From an uncultured Clostridia bacterium (lineage in GTDB: Bacteria > Bacillota > Clostridia > Peptostreptococcales > Acidaminobacteraceae): a stretch of DNA of 19,268 nucleotides. Below, piece after piece: positions 1-8,861 of the stretch. Both the position numbers and the translations under genes were made by a program. How positions within the stretch are numbered: the first letter of the stretch is position 1; every line of letters starts with the position of its first letter. The stretch is from the NCBI GenBank assembly GCA_945950065.1, contig CAMFGQ010000011.1, forward strand, positions 1 through 19,268, written 5' to 3'. Below the pieces are notes generated by a model. The model did not search any database, was not told the DNA's origin, and worked only from the letters and a program-made list of their open reading frames with translations.

Positions 1-1346
1 GCTTCATAGGATGCATAAAGATCTGCTTTACTAATCAGTTCAATGGGGGCATGCATACTGAGTACAGGTACCCCAAAATCCACGACTTCTGCACCATATT
101 TAGCTAGGATATAGGCAATGGTTCCACCACCACCTTGATCTATCTTACCCAATTCTGCTGTCTGCCAAATCACCTCTTCACGATCAAAGAGTTGACGCAG
201 TTCTTGAAGAAATTCTGCATTGGCATCATTGCTGCCACCTTTTCCTCGTACGCCTGTGTATTTGTTGAGTGTGCCACCACATCCGAGATAAGCTGAATTG
301 AGCTTCTCACTTACCTCGGGGAAGTTGGGATCAAAGCAGGCACTAACGTCTGCAGAGAGTACTTTACTTGCTGCAAAACTTCTTCGAAGACCCATCACTG
401 GATCTTTGCCTTGTGCTGCTAGAATTTCAGCAACTAAGTTTTCAAAGAACAAGGCTTCCATAGAGCTGTTGCCCACAGAACCAATTTCTTCCTTATCCAC
501 AAAGAGGCATACAGCGGTTTGCTTTGGTTCTTCCACATCAAAGATTGCCGCAAGAGATGAATAGGCACAAACACGATCATCATGGCCATGACCAGCCACC
601 AAGGAGCGATCAAAGCCAACATCCCTAGCTTTACCAGCAGGAACAACTTCAATTTCACTCACCAGAAAATCCTCTTCAATGAGATTGTATTTCTCGTTAA
701 GATAGTGAAGTACACCAGCTTTAATGGCATCCTTTTCTTGATCTTCTAAAGGAATATGACCTACCACAACATTAAGTTGTTCTCCTGTAATGCCTTCAGC
801 TAGTTTCTTTTGCATCTGATCTTGAGATAGATGAATGAGAAGGTCATTAATGAAGAAGACTGGATCATCTTCATCTTCACCGATGGAGAGATCAACACGC
901 TGACCGTCTTTGGTAAAAGCTACTCCATGAAGCGCTAAGGGAATACAGGTCCATTGGTATTTCTTGACACCACCATAATAGTGGGTTTTTAGGAAAGCCA
1001 TTTTTCCGTCTTCATAAAGGGGAACTTGTTTTAAATCAAGGCGAGGAACGTCGATATGACTTCCTACAATCTTCATTCCTTCTTCCAGATCTTCTCCCAG
1101 TACCATAAGGACTAAGGATTTTCCTTTGTTTTCATGGTAGAGTTTGGCACCTGGAACAAGTCCATCTTTTTTCAGCTCATCAAAGCTCTTAAAGCCCTTT
1201 TCCTTTGCTAGACGAAGAAGTTCGTCATTGGCAAGGCGTTCAGTCTTTGCTACAGAGATAAAGTCTTTGTAGCCTTCGGCAAAGGCAAAGATTTTTTCGT
1301 GATTTTTCTTGCTCCACACTGTGGAGCGTTCATAGGCGTGTTTCAT
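1..1346 (-). CDS. M18 family aminopeptidase (partial, C-terminus beyond left edge)
   Basis: Cytosolic zinc metallo-aminopeptidase that removes N-terminal residues from peptides. About 448 codons are visible and the family is roughly 430–470 residues, so only a short C-terminal piece is missing. Translation starts MKHAYERSTVW. Family motifs appear in order: GSHIDVPRLDLK with the metal-binding His near residue 97, AGHGHDDRVCAYSS with a bridging Asp, DKEEIGSVGNSS with the catalytic Glu pair, SADVSACFDP, and VLSMHAP with the last metal-binding His near the visible end. The ATG at 1346 is preceded by an AAAGAGGAG ribosome binding site lying in the 11-base gap after leuS, so it is almost certainly co-transcribed with leuS and therefore under the leucine T-box. 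The family assignment is firm; the exact substrate preference cannot be read from the sequence. Confidence 0.93.
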   Translation of the reverse strand, partial: MKHAYERSTVWSKKNHEKIFAFAEGYKDFISVAKTERLANDELLRLAKEKGFKSFDELKKDGLVPGAKLYHENKGKSLVLMVLGEDLEEGMKIVGSHIDVPRLDLKQVPLYEDGKMAFLKTHYYGGVKKYQWTCIPLALHGVAFTKDGQRVDLSIGEDEDDPVFFINDLLIHLSQDQMQKKLAEGITGEQLNVVVGHIPLEDQEKDAIKAGVLHYLNEKYNLIEEDFLVSEIEVVPAGKARDVGFDRSLVAGHGHDDRVCAYSSLAAIFDVEEPKQTAVCLFVDKEEIGSVGNSSMEALFFENLVAEILAAQGKDPVMGLRRSFAASKVLSADVSACFDPNFPEVSEKLNSAYLGCGGTLNKYTGVRGKGGSNDANAEFLQELRQLFDREEVIWQTAELGKIDQGGGGTIAYILAKYGAEVVDFGVPVLSMHAPIELISKADLYASYE

Positions 1347-1357
1347 TTCTCCTCTTT

Positions 1358-3766
1358 CTACTTGACAACGATGCTAATGAGTTTGTCAGGTACAACAATT
1401 ACTTTTTTAACGTCTTTATCTTCAGTATACTCTTTAAACCCTTGGGTTTCACGTAGATTCTCTTCTACCTCTTCTTTGCTTAATCCTCTAGGCAGGGTAA
1501 GGCGGAAGCGTACTTTTCCATTCACCTGAACAGGTAGTTCAACTTGATCTTCTACAGTTTTAGCAGGGTCAAAGCTTGGCCATGGAACAGCAGAGATCTG
1601 CCTCTCATTGCCTAGTGCTTCATAGATCTCTTCTGAAATATGGGGAGCCACTGGATTCAGTAGAAGCAGTAACACCTCAAGATCGCCACGTGTAATGCTA
1701 CCCTTTTGGTAGTAAGCATTCACAAGGGTCATCAGTTGAGCAACAGCTGTGTTTCCTTTGAGATTCTCATAATCATGTCCTACTTTTTCAATGGACTGAT
1801 GGATCAAGATCTCCAGGTCTTTGCTGTAGTCTAAGGAATCACTGGTGACCAGTTCTTGGATTTTCCAAACACGATCCAAGAATCTTTTTACCCCTGCAAC
1901 GCCATTGGTAGACCAGGTAACAGCTTTCTCAAAGTCACCAATAAACATTTCATAGATACGTAGGGTGTCGGCACCATAGTTCTTCACGATGTCATCGGGA
2001 TTCACCACATTGCCCCTGGACTTACTCATTTTCTGTCCATCCTCACCTAGAATAAAGCCATGGCTTGTTCTCTTGGCATAGGGCTCTTTTGTGGGAACCA
2101 CCCCAATATCATAAAGGAATTTATACCAGAAGCGACTGTAGAGTAAGTGGAGAGTGGTGTGTTCCATTCCCCCATTATACCAGTCTACATTCATCCAATA
2201 GTTGATGTTCTCTTGGCTTGCAAACTCTTTATCATTGTCTGGATCAAGATAGCGCAGGAAGTACCAGCAACTACCAGCCCACTGTGGCATGGTATCGGTT
2301 TCTCGTTCTGCTGGTCCACCACAATCGGGACATGTTGTCTGCACCCAGTCAGTGATTTTGGCAAGAGGAGAACTTCCATCTTCTGTAGGCTCATAGCTTT
2401 CCACTTCAGGAAGAACTAAGGGTAGCTCTGATTCTGGTAGAGGTACGATTCCACAGGCATCACAGTGAACAACGGGAATAGGTTCTCCCCAGAAGCGTTG
2501 TCGTGAGAAGATCCAGTCACGCAATTTATACTGGACTGTTTCTTTTCCAAGGTCTCTTTCCTCCAAAATTCTGATCATTTTGGCTATGGCATCATCAACA
2601 CTTAATCCATTGATAAGAGGTGAATTGATGATCTCCCCTTCTCCAGTATATGCTTCTTTCTCAAGATCTCCACCACTGACAACAGGACGGATGTTTTCAC
2701 CGAAGGCCTGAGCAAATTCATAGTCACGCTGGTCATGGGCAGGAACAGCCATAATGGCTCCACTACCGTATTCCATCATGACATAGTCAGAAATATAGAT
2801 GGGAATCTCTTCTTCACTGATGGGATTAAAGGCAACCAGTCCCTCTAATTTAACTCCGGTTTTCTCTTTAACCAGTTGGGTTCGTTCAAAGTCACTCTTA
2901 TGCTTGGCTTCATGGCGATAGTCTTCTACAGCATCAAAATTCTTGATACGCTCTTTGTACTCATCGATAAGTGGATGTTCTGGAGCCATGACCATATAGG
3001 TGGCACCATAAATCGTATCGGGGCGTGTTGTATAAATCTCTAGTTTTTCTTCTGTATCCACAATGGGGAAGAAGACCGTTGCACCTTGACTTCTACCAAT
3101 CCAGTGTGTCTGCTGGGCTTTAATGCGATCCAGATAGTCAACATCATCTAGATCATCAATGAGACGCTGTGCATAGTTTGTAATACGCAGCATCCACTGC
3201 TCTTTTTCACGACGAACTACGGTTTCACCACATCGCTCACAGGCTCCTGCCACCACTTCTTCATTGGCGAGGCCAACTTTACAGGAAGGACAGAAGTTGA
3301 TGTCCATTTTGTGTTTGTAGGCAAGGCCGTGTTTGAGCAGTTGTAGGAAGATCCATTGGGTCCATTTGTAATACTTAGGCTCACTGGTGATGACACAACG
3401 TGACCAATCGAAGCTAAAGCCAATGCTTTTTAGCTGACGAGTATAATGTCCAATATTCTCCTCTGTCACCACTTGAGGGTGAATCTTGGTTTTAATAGCA
3501 TAGTTTTCTGCAGGAAGGCCAAAGCTATCAAAACCGATGGGAAATAGAACATTTCTTCCTTCTCTTCTTCGTTTTCTCGCCACAATGTCCAGTGCTGTAT
3601 AGCTACGTGGATGGCCTACATGAAGTCCCTGGGCAGATGGATAGGGAAATTCAATCAGAATATAGTCTTTTTCCTTGGTATGATCTTCCATCACCTTGAA
3701 GGTTTCTTCTTCCTCCCAGATTTGCTGCCATTTCTTTTCGATTTCTGTGAAATTATATGGTTTCAT
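1358..3766 (-). CDS. leuS: Leucyl-tRNA synthetase
   Basis: Class I aminoacyl-tRNA synthetase that charges tRNA-Leu. Its 802 residues match the usual bacterial length. The HIGH signature is HVGH at residues 49–52 within PYPSAQGLHVGH, and the second ATP-binding signature KMSKS is at 579–583. A zinc-ribbon-like pair CPSC and CERC lies near residues 160–185, and the inserted editing domain (CP1) includes the TTRPDT segment. The C-terminal part carries the anticodon-binding region. The ATG follows an AAAGGAG site. Upstream is a T-box leader with a CUC specifier, so expression should rise when tRNA-Leu is uncharged. The next gene, an M18 aminopeptidase, begins 11 bases downstream. Confidence 0.98.
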   Translation of the reverse strand: MKPYNFTEIEKKWQQIWEEEETFKVMEDHTKEKDYILIEFPYPSAQGLHVGHPRSYTALDIVARKRRREGRNVLFPIGFDSFGLPAENYAIKTKIHPQVVTEENIGHYTRQLKSIGFSFDWSRCVITSEPKYYKWTQWIFLQLLKHGLAYKHKMDINFCPSCKVGLANEEVVAGACERCGETVVRREKEQWMLRITNYAQRLIDDLDDVDYLDRIKAQQTHWIGRSQGATVFFPIVDTEEKLEIYTTRPDTIYGATYMVMAPEHPLIDEYKERIKNFDAVEDYRHEAKHKSDFERTQLVKEKTGVKLEGLVAFNPISEEEIPIYISDYVMMEYGSGAIMAVPAHDQRDYEFAQAFGENIRPVVSGGDLEKEAYTGEGEIINSPLINGLSVDDAIAKMIRILEERDLGKETVQYKLRDWIFSRQRFWGEPIPVVHCDACGIVPLPESELPLVLPEVESYEPTEDGSSPLAKITDWVQTTCPDCGGPAERETDTMPQWAGSCWYFLRYLDPDNDKEFASQENINYWMNVDWYNGGMEHTTLHLLYSRFWYKFLYDIGVVPTKEPYAKRTSHGFILGEDGQKMSKSRGNVVNPDDIVKNYGADTLRIYEMFIGDFEKAVTWSTNGVAGVKRFLDRVWKIQELVTSDSLDYSKDLEILIHQSIEKVGHDYENLKGNTAVAQLMTLVNAYYQKGSITRGDLEVLLLLLNPVAPHISEEIYEALGNERQISAVPWPSFDPAKTVEDQVELPVQVNGKVRFRLTLPRGLSKEEVEENLRETQGFKEYTEDKDVKKVIVVPDKLISIVVK

Positions 3767-3781
3767 AGTACTCCTTTCAAT

Positions 3782-3840
3782 AAAAAAGGACTCGTTCTGA
3801 GGGCGCTATCAGCGCGGTACCACCTCAGTTGACTAAGTCC
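3782..3840 (-). terminator. T-box intrinsic terminator
   Basis: On the minus strand GGACT (3840–3836) pairs with AGTCC (3792–3788), and CTGAGG (3828–3823) pairs with CCTCAG (3802–3797). A GCGC…GCGC hairpin sits at the tip and six U residues (3787–3782) follow. The 5' arm includes part of the T-box sequence, so this hairpin and the tRNA-stabilised antiterminator are mutually exclusive. Confidence 0.9.
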
Positions 3841-3968
3841 ACTTTGCGTCCCATAAGGAAGACGAGCTCCATACATTGGTGAGTTCAGAAAGAGTCCCCC
3901 ATAGCTTTCCACCAACCAGCTACTCTCTATAAGCTTCTTCTTTCCTACTAGTCCAGCTCTATTTAACT
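3782..3968 (-). ncRNA. T-box riboswitch (leucine) of leuS
   Basis: The leader between the promoter and leuS carries the conserved T-box sequence AGGTGGTACCGCG (plus-strand 3813–3825). Its UGGU pairs with the ACCA end of uncharged tRNA, and the variable U fits the discriminator A of tRNA-Leu. Stem I is closed by GAGCU/AGCUC, and the 3' side of the specifier loop reads CTGAACTCACC. This gives the specifier codon CUC (plus-strand 3881–3883), a leucine codon, in agreement with the downstream gene. An intrinsic terminator at the 3' end competes with the antiterminator. Uncharged tRNA-Leu binding should permit read-through into leuS and the aminopeptidase. Confidence 0.95.
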
Positions 3969-3974
3969 AGAGTA

Positions 3975-4003
3975 AGTATACAAAACAATCCTTGCTTTGG
4001 CAA
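3975..4003 (-). promoter_or_regulatory. Sigma-A-type promoter of leuS
   Basis: On the minus strand a -35 box TTGCCA (4003–3998) and a -10 box TATACT (3980–3975) are separated by exactly 17 bases. Transcription would start near 3968, just before stem I of the T-box. Confidence 0.85.
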
Positions 4004-4061
4004 GAAAAAAGACACAAATCATTGAATCAGTGCAAGGTTGATACTAAAGATAAACATCCCA

Positions 4062-4946
4062 TTACTCCCCTTTCCTTAACTCCAAAAGAATGATCTCTGG
4101 TGGATTGTTCACGCGAACCAGAATAATGCTGTTGCCAATGCCTCTACTGACCACCATGGTTGTGTTCTTTTCTTGATAGAGGCCTGAGGTGTACTTAGGA
4201 AAAAACCCTTGATGTGGGGCAATGAGTCCACCAATAAAGGGAATCCTAAACTGACCTCCATGGGCATGACCACTAAAGACCAGATCGACTCCACTTTCCA
4301 CATAGGTGGCAAAGTGTTCAGGTCGATGGGATAAGAGAATAGTGAAGTCTTGACTTTCCTTTTTCATCTCTTCCAGTTTAGACAAGAACATCCAGCTTGT
4401 TTCTTCCCTAGAAGAGAGGGAGAAAAACTCAGGATCGCGAAGACCCATGATATGGATGGATGCCTGATCCTTTGTAAGGGGAAGGATGCTATCATCAAGC
4501 AGATGTACCTTTGCTTCTTCAAGCTCCTTTTTTAGAGATGTAAAGACCCTGGTTCTTGCTTCATGATTTCCCGTGACATAGTAAACAGGAGCTATCTTTA
4601 CAGCACCTTCAATGAGCTCCATGGCGGGTGATAGGGAGGGTCTTCGAGAATCGATCAGATCGCCCGTAATAACAATGATGTCCGGTCGGGTTTTTTCGAG
4701 TTGTTCAAGAAGATGGTTTTGCTTCTCTCCAAACTGCCCGTTATGAACATCGGAAAGATGGGCAATACGAAATTCATCAAAGGCTTGTGGAAGCTTCTTA
4801 CTTGTATAAGTCAGCTCTGTGATTTGAATTCTTGTATTGCCTACATAAATCCATAGGAGAAAGAGAAAAAAGAGCAAGACGAAAAGAATTCTCTTTGCTC
4901 TTCTTCTAGCTGGTCTTCTTTTCATTTGCTCCATAGTCATGTCCAT
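4062..4946 (-). CDS. Membrane-anchored calcineurin-like metallophosphoesterase (YkuE/YaeI-like)
   Basis: A 294-residue protein with a basic N-terminus and one hydrophobic helix (about residues 19–36), followed by a calcineurin-like phosphoesterase domain outside or at the membrane. The di-metal motifs are complete: D66-x-H68 in SDVHNG, GDLID at 95–99, GNHE at 126–129, H207 in LSHRPEH and GHAHGGQ at 226–232. Relatives hydrolyse phosphoesters, and some act on the lipid A precursor UDP-diacylglucosamine, which is not expected in a Gram-positive. The substrate is therefore unknown. The ATG overlaps the stop of the upstream gene (TAATG). In-frame ATGs at codons 3, 5 and 8 are alternatives, since no start has a strong ribosome binding site. 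No terminator is visible after it. Confidence 0.88.
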   Translation of the reverse strand: MDMTMEQMKRRPARRRAKRILFVLLFFLFLLWIYVGNTRIQITELTYTSKKLPQAFDEFRIAHLSDVHNGQFGEKQNHLLEQLEKTRPDIIVITGDLIDSRRPSLSPAMELIEGAVKIAPVYYVTGNHEARTRVFTSLKKELEEAKVHLLDDSILPLTKDQASIHIMGLRDPEFFSLSSREETSWMFLSKLEEMKKESQDFTILLSHRPEHFATYVESGVDLVFSGHAHGGQFRIPFIGGLIAPHQGFFPKYTSGLYQEKNTTMVVSRGIGNSIILVRVNNPPEIILLELRKGE

Positions 4947-5620
4947 TATTCTTCTAAGAGTCGTTTCAACTCTTCCATATCTTTGTCGAGATGATAGGCA
5001 TAGTCTTTCTTCTGAAAGGCATCAATCAGCTCTTTTGCGCGCTGGATCTCCCCTTTTGCTACAGCTTCATAGATGAAGTTCACCTCAATGCTTTGAGAGA
5101 GCATCAGGCCCCTCTTCTCCAGGGCAAGAAGTTGATCACGATGGGCATCGATAAGATCCAGTGCTTCTTGTTTATGACCAAGACGAAAGTTCATGTAGGT
5201 CAGGTTTACAATGCGCACATATTGATTCACTCCTGTCAGCCTAGCTTCAGGAATCCCATCTAGGAGTTCCTTTGCCTCCTGAAAACGACCTAATTCAGCA
5301 TAGGCTGCAGAGAGGTTGAGCTTTACCAGTGCACGGTGGGTTTTGTTTTTTGTTCGATCGAGTAGTTTAAGGTTTTCCTCTAAAAAGGCTTCCCTATCTT
5401 TTGTATGATACTTCTCTACTAGGCTATACAATGCTTTGTGAAACCTTCTGAGGTAATAGCTGTATCCCAGAGCCGAAAGAATCACCACAGCAATACCAAG
5501 TCGAGGATACCAGTAGCGAATGGTTTCACTAGGGATGTCAAAGCGATGCTGCAACACCAAAATCCCAAGGCCAAGAAGAAAACCAAGAAGAACAACTCGA
5601 AGAATTCTTCGAATCATCAT
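4946..5620 (-). CDS. Membrane protein with TPR-like cytoplasmic repeats
   Basis: A 224-residue protein I cannot assign to a named family. It has two hydrophobic segments (about residues 6–24 and 39–58) and then an all-helical soluble region. The segment KLNLSAAYAELGRFQEAKELL (residues ~102–122) fits the TPR consensus, with weaker repeats before and after it. Such domains normally mediate protein–protein contacts. The gene lies 5 bases downstream of upp and overlaps the phosphoesterase by one base (TAATG), so the two are probably translationally coupled and may work at the same membrane. Its function is unknown. Confidence 0.72.
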   Translation of the reverse strand: MMIRRILRVVLLGFLLGLGILVLQHRFDIPSETIRYWYPRLGIAVVILSALGYSYYLRRFHKALYSLVEKYHTKDREAFLEENLKLLDRTKNKTHRALVKLNLSAAYAELGRFQEAKELLDGIPEARLTGVNQYVRIVNLTYMNFRLGHKQEALDLIDAHRDQLLALEKRGLMLSQSIEVNFIYEAVAKGEIQRAKELIDAFQKKDYAYHLDKDMEELKRLLEE

Positions 5621-5625
5621 GTTGA

Positions 5626-6255
5626 TTATTTTGTACCAAAGAGTCGATCCCCGGCATCACCTAGACCAGGCACAATATAGGCTTCCTCATTGAGGATGGG
5701 ATCTACTGCAGCACAGAAAATAGGAACATCAGGGTGAGCAGTGTGTAGTACACGTACTCCTTCTTCCGAGGCAATGATGCAGACCCAGCGAATTTTCTTA
5801 ACGCCTCTCGCTTTAAGAAACTCAATGGCTGCAATGCCACTACCACCCGTGGCAAGCATAGGATCCAAAAGGATTACTTCGCTTTCTGTTATGTCCTCAG
5901 GAAGTTTACAGTAATACTCAACTGGTTCCATGGTGTCATGATCACGATAGAGCCCAATATGCCCTACTCTTGCTTGAGGAAGAATGCTTTGCATGCCACT
6001 GACCATGCCAAGGCCAGCACGTAAAATAGGTACTAAGGCAATCTTCTGTTCAGCCAGTTTCTTTTGTCGTGTCGGTCCAATGGGAGTGATCAGATCCACT
6101 TCTTTTAAGGGTAGATCTCTGGTCACTTCATATGCCATGAGCATGGATACTTCTTCTACCAGTTCTCTGAACTCCTTTTGTGGGGTTTCCACATCCCTAA
6201 GTAAGGTTACTTTGTGTTGAATCAGAGGATGATCAAAGATAAATACATTTGCCAT
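5626..6255 (-). CDS. upp: Uracil phosphoribosyltransferase
   Basis: Pyrimidine salvage enzyme: uracil + PRPP gives UMP + pyrophosphate. Its 209 residues are the normal length. The PRPP-binding loop reads DPMLATGGSG (residues 131–140), and the C-terminal uracil-binding segment is PGLGDAGDR (196–204). The N-terminal PILRAGLGM is also characteristic. AAAAAGGAG precedes the ATG in the 13-base gap after the lipid kinase gene. It sits inside the long Obg/RsfS gene series with no visible promoter or attenuator of its own. Confidence 0.97.
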   Translation of the reverse strand: MANVFIFDHPLIQHKVTLLRDVETPQKEFRELVEEVSMLMAYEVTRDLPLKEVDLITPIGPTRQKKLAEQKIALVPILRAGLGMVSGMQSILPQARVGHIGLYRDHDTMEPVEYYCKLPEDITESEVILLDPMLATGGSGIAAIEFLKARGVKKIRWVCIIASEEGVRVLHTAHPDVPIFCAAVDPILNEEAYIVPGLGDAGDRLFGTK

Positions 6256-6268
6256 AGTAAACTCCTTT

Positions 6269-7153
6269 TTAATAAATCACTTCTAGTTTCTGTGGACAGA
6301 TTCGAAAGAGAAAATGATCCTCTTTGGGATAAATGTTCCCATCAATGTTGAGGATTAGATCTTTTCCGATGATTTCAATCTCTTTTGCTTTATATACTTT
6401 TACATAACGCTTGATCTTGGGATGTTGTCCAAAGATAATGGTTGGAGACAACAAAATCAGCGCAAAGTTCAATAAATCAATCACATTCACCACATGGAAA
6501 TAACCATCATCCAATTTGGCCCATGGCATGATCTGGATACCTCCACCATAGGTCTTCCCACCGCCAAAGCACAAGAGCATATTTTTGGCATCAATCCATG
6601 TGTCATCAAGACGCACCCGTAGCTTCTGTTTACGATAGGCAAGCATGCTATAGAGAAGAGCAGCCACATAGCCTGGTGTCCCAGGTAAATGTTTTTTTAG
6701 TTTGTGTTGCAGATTGGTGGTAAAAGCATCAAGGCCTATACTAGCTATGTTAAAGACATAGCGTCCCTTTTGATCCACCCCAACATCAATCTTTTTTGTT
6801 CGCTGGGCAATCAGGTTGTCGATGGACTGAGCAGGCTCAACTTTACCTGAAACACTGCGGTAAAGATCATTGCCACTTCCAATGGGCAAGATCCCCAAAA
6901 TCCCTTCACCAGCAAGGAGGAGGCCCTTGGCTACCTCATTGATGGTTCCGTCTCCACCGATTGCCACCACATAATGGTAATTCCCAGCTTCTTTTTCTGC
7001 AATTTCGGTTGCATGATTGGGGTACTTGGTCTCAATGAGATCAAAACTATAGCCTGCTTCACGTAGTTTTTGCAGGAGAACCCCTACCCATCCTTGATTC
7101 TTTTGTCTTCCTGCAACAGGATTTTGAATCAAGAGATAATCTTTTTTCGTCAC
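6269..7153 (-). CDS. Diacylglycerol/lipid kinase family protein (DagK/YegS/BmrU-like)
   Basis: Kinase of the DAGK catalytic family, which phosphorylates diacylglycerol or related lipids at the membrane. In this family GGDGT binds nucleotide (residues 66–70 here, within AIGGDGTINEV), and LPIGSGND follows at about 89–96. IQNPVAG near the N-terminus is the typical first strand. A beta-sandwich C-terminal domain ends in LEVIY. I prefer the GTG at 7153 (294 residues), because a GGGGG stretch lies five bases upstream and the family usually begins just before the NPxAG motif. A TTG at 7165 would add four residues but has no ribosome binding site. A role in recycling diacylglycerol from lipoteichoic acid or lipid turnover is inference. 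Confidence 0.9.
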   Translation of the reverse strand: MTKKDYLLIQNPVAGRQKNQGWVGVLLQKLREAGYSFDLIETKYPNHATEIAEKEAGNYHYVVAIGGDGTINEVAKGLLLAGEGILGILPIGSGNDLYRSVSGKVEPAQSIDNLIAQRTKKIDVGVDQKGRYVFNIASIGLDAFTTNLQHKLKKHLPGTPGYVAALLYSMLAYRKQKLRVRLDDTWIDAKNMLLCFGGGKTYGGGIQIMPWAKLDDGYFHVVNVIDLLNFALILLSPTIIFGQHPKIKRYVKVYKAKEIEIIGKDLILNIDGNIYPKEDHFLFRICPQKLEVIY

Positions 7154-7167
7154 CACAACCCCCAAGT

Positions 7168-7464
7168 TTAAAATGAAATCAATGCGACATAATCTCCCTG
7201 GAGATAATTATCTTCCAAGATCTGAATGGAAAAAGGCTTGGCCTTTAACCAGGCTGCATTCTCAAGGTGAAGCTCCTCTTCAAAAGGACCAAATTTTGCC
7301 TCGAGTTTCGCAATCACCTCCTCCATACTCCCCTGATAACTTTCTACAATGCGAAGTTCATCGGAAGGAAAAAGGGAGGAGCCAGGAAAAACATAAGGAA
7401 CCACCCTAGGCAGGAAGAACACGGCAAGAAGAAGAGGAAGGATGAAAAAGGAAACCTTTCTCAT
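7168..7464 (-). CDS. Small membrane-anchored hypothetical protein
   Basis: A protein of about 98 residues that I do not recognise. It has a lysine/arginine start (MRKVSFF), a hydrophobic helix (about residues 3–25) that could be an uncleaved signal anchor, and then about 70 mostly acidic extracytoplasmic residues. The ATG at 7464 overlaps the rsfS stop codon as ATGA. A longer frame from 7482 would lie inside rsfS and is unlikely. Its position between rsfS and the lipid kinase, with both junctions tight, shows it belongs to the operon. Nothing more specific can be read from it. Confidence 0.7.
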   Translation of the reverse strand: MRKVSFFILPLLLAVFFLPRVVPYVFPGSSLFPSDELRIVESYQGSMEEVIAKLEAKFGPFEEELHLENAAWLKAKPFSIQILEDNYLQGDYVALISF

Positions 7465-7781
7465 ATGCGCATGGCTTCCCACAGACGCTCTAGGTGATAG
7501 AATTCCCTTGTTTCTGGTTCAAAACAGTGGATAATCACATCATAGAAGTCCAAGATAATCCACCCACCTTCTTCTGTCCCCTGACGAATATACAAAGGTA
7601 AGCCTTGGTCTTCTACAAACTTCTCCAAGTCCTTGGCAACCGCCTTTAAATGACGCTTGTTCTTTGCACTAAAAATCACATAGTAGTCAGCTAATGCACC
7701 ACTTCGTGCATCATAGATGCCTACCTTACTTCCTTGTTTTTCCTCAATAAATGCAGCTACTTTTTTTACGAGTTCTTCCAT
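7461..7781 (-). CDS. rsfS: Ribosomal silencing factor RsfS
   Basis: In this family the protein binds L14 on the 50S subunit and blocks joining of the subunits when nutrients are short. Its 106 residues are full length. The conserved core is present: VGIYDARSGALADYYVIFSA, then IRQGTEEGGWIILDFYDVIIH, then FYHLERLW. The ATG lies inside the end of yqeK (21-base overlap including stop) with a GGAGAAAGA site in front. This yhbY–nadD–yqeK–rsfS order is standard in Bacillota, and neighbouring Obg also acts on the 50S subunit. Confidence 0.96.
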   Translation of the reverse strand: MEELVKKVAAFIEEKQGSKVGIYDARSGALADYYVIFSAKNKRHLKAVAKDLEKFVEDQGLPLYIRQGTEEGGWIILDFYDVIIHCFEPETREFYHLERLWEAMRI

Positions 7782-8287
7782 TCTTTCTCCATTTCTAACT
7801 CTTCTATCATCAGAAGACTATTTCTATGTATTTCTTTTCCTTGTTCTTCCAGATACTTCCTTGTAGAAGCAAGATAGGAAAGCAAGGCTTCGGTTCGATC
7901 CACAAATGCCAGCCAGCGTATCTCTTCCACTCCTGGATAGTTTCTTCTTTCTTCTATCCCATCAGCCAGGAAAACAAGTTGTTCCTCAAGATTCATACCC
8001 TTTTTTCCCACGGTATGACAGCCAATGATGGAGACAACATCCTGCTCAAATCCTAACATGGCCACACGTTTAGCACCAATTCCTGCATGAGTTAATGCTT
8101 TTCCACCAAAAGCATAGCCAAGATCGTGAAGGAGGGCTGCTTTAACAAGCAGCTCCCTATCTCCTCCCCAGAGCTCCTGTAGCGCTAAACTCATCTCTGC
8201 CACGGAAAGGCTATGTAGATAGCGGGATCTGTTGAGATAGCGGTGAGCAAGAGCCTTAGCCCTTTTGATAGAGTTTCTTCTCCTCAA
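7766..8287 (-). CDS. yqeK: YqeK family HD-domain Ap4A hydrolase
   Basis: Members of this HD-domain family symmetrically hydrolyse diadenosine tetraphosphate to two ADP. The 173-residue product has the metal-site pattern: H25, the HD pair H54-D55 in ALLHDLGYAF, H67, H91 in GCHTVGKKG and D109 in LVFLADGIEERR. The start is TTG at 8287, 32 bases inside nadD, preceded by GAGGGAG; no later ATG would keep H25. The overlaps with nadD upstream and rsfS downstream indicate translational coupling. Confidence 0.93.
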   Translation of the reverse strand: MRRRNSIKRAKALAHRYLNRSRYLHSLSVAEMSLALQELWGGDRELLVKAALLHDLGYAFGGKALTHAGIGAKRVAMLGFEQDVVSIIGCHTVGKKGMNLEEQLVFLADGIEERRNYPGVEEIRWLAFVDRTEALLSYLASTRKYLEEQGKEIHRNSLLMIEELEMEKEWKNS

Positions 8288-8861
8288 TATACTCCCTCAC
8301 TTTCCCTGGAACATGATAAAGAAGAGATTTTCCTTCTCTGACACGCTTACGAAGCGCCGTGGAGGAAATCTCAATATAAGGTGAATCAATGACCTTTAGG
8401 CTTGAAGCATACTTTTCCTCTAAGTCTTTTGCTACAAACTGAATCTCTTCCTTGCTTCTTCCAGGTCGAGGAGCTACGGCAAAGGAAAACTCTCTCAGAA
8501 GATCCTCAGCTCGATACCATTTTTCTAAGGTCATTAAGCTATCTGCACCAATCAGAAAGACAAATTCGGTTTCTGGTTGCTCTTGACGAAGTAGACGCAA
8601 GGTATCATAGGTGTAGCTGGGTCCTTCACGCTCCTGTTCTACAGTGGTGATGTCAAATTCAGCTTTACCTTCAAAGGCGATCTTAAGCATAGCTAAACGA
8701 TCCTCAAAGGACGAAAGCTGATCTTCCTCTTTATGAGGAGGTTGCTTTGCTGGCATAAAAAGAACCCCATGGAGCTCTAATTCTTCTAGAGCATACTGGG
8801 CTAAGAGGAGATGACCGTAATGTACAGGATCAAAACTACCTCCAAGAATGCCGATTTTCAT
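8256..8861 (-). CDS. nadD: Nicotinate-nucleotide adenylyltransferase
   Basis: Converts nicotinic acid mononucleotide plus ATP to deamido-NAD, the step before NAD synthetase. Its 201 residues are full length. The nucleotidyltransferase signature GGSFDPVHYGH (residues 7–17) carries the two catalytic histidines, and ISSTALR (165–171) is the second ATP-binding motif. PPHK (41–44) and FLIGADSL are also typical. The ATG overlaps the yhbY stop (TGATG). A partial nadE lies at the far end of this window. Confidence 0.97.
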   Translation of the reverse strand: MKIGILGGSFDPVHYGHLLLAQYALEELELHGVLFMPAKQPPHKEEDQLSSFEDRLAMLKIAFEGKAEFDITTVEQEREGPSYTYDTLRLLRQEQPETEFVFLIGADSLMTLEKWYRAEDLLREFSFAVAPRPGRSKEEIQFVAKDLEEKYASSLKVIDSPYIEISSTALRKRVREGKSLLYHVPGKVREYIEEKKLYQKG

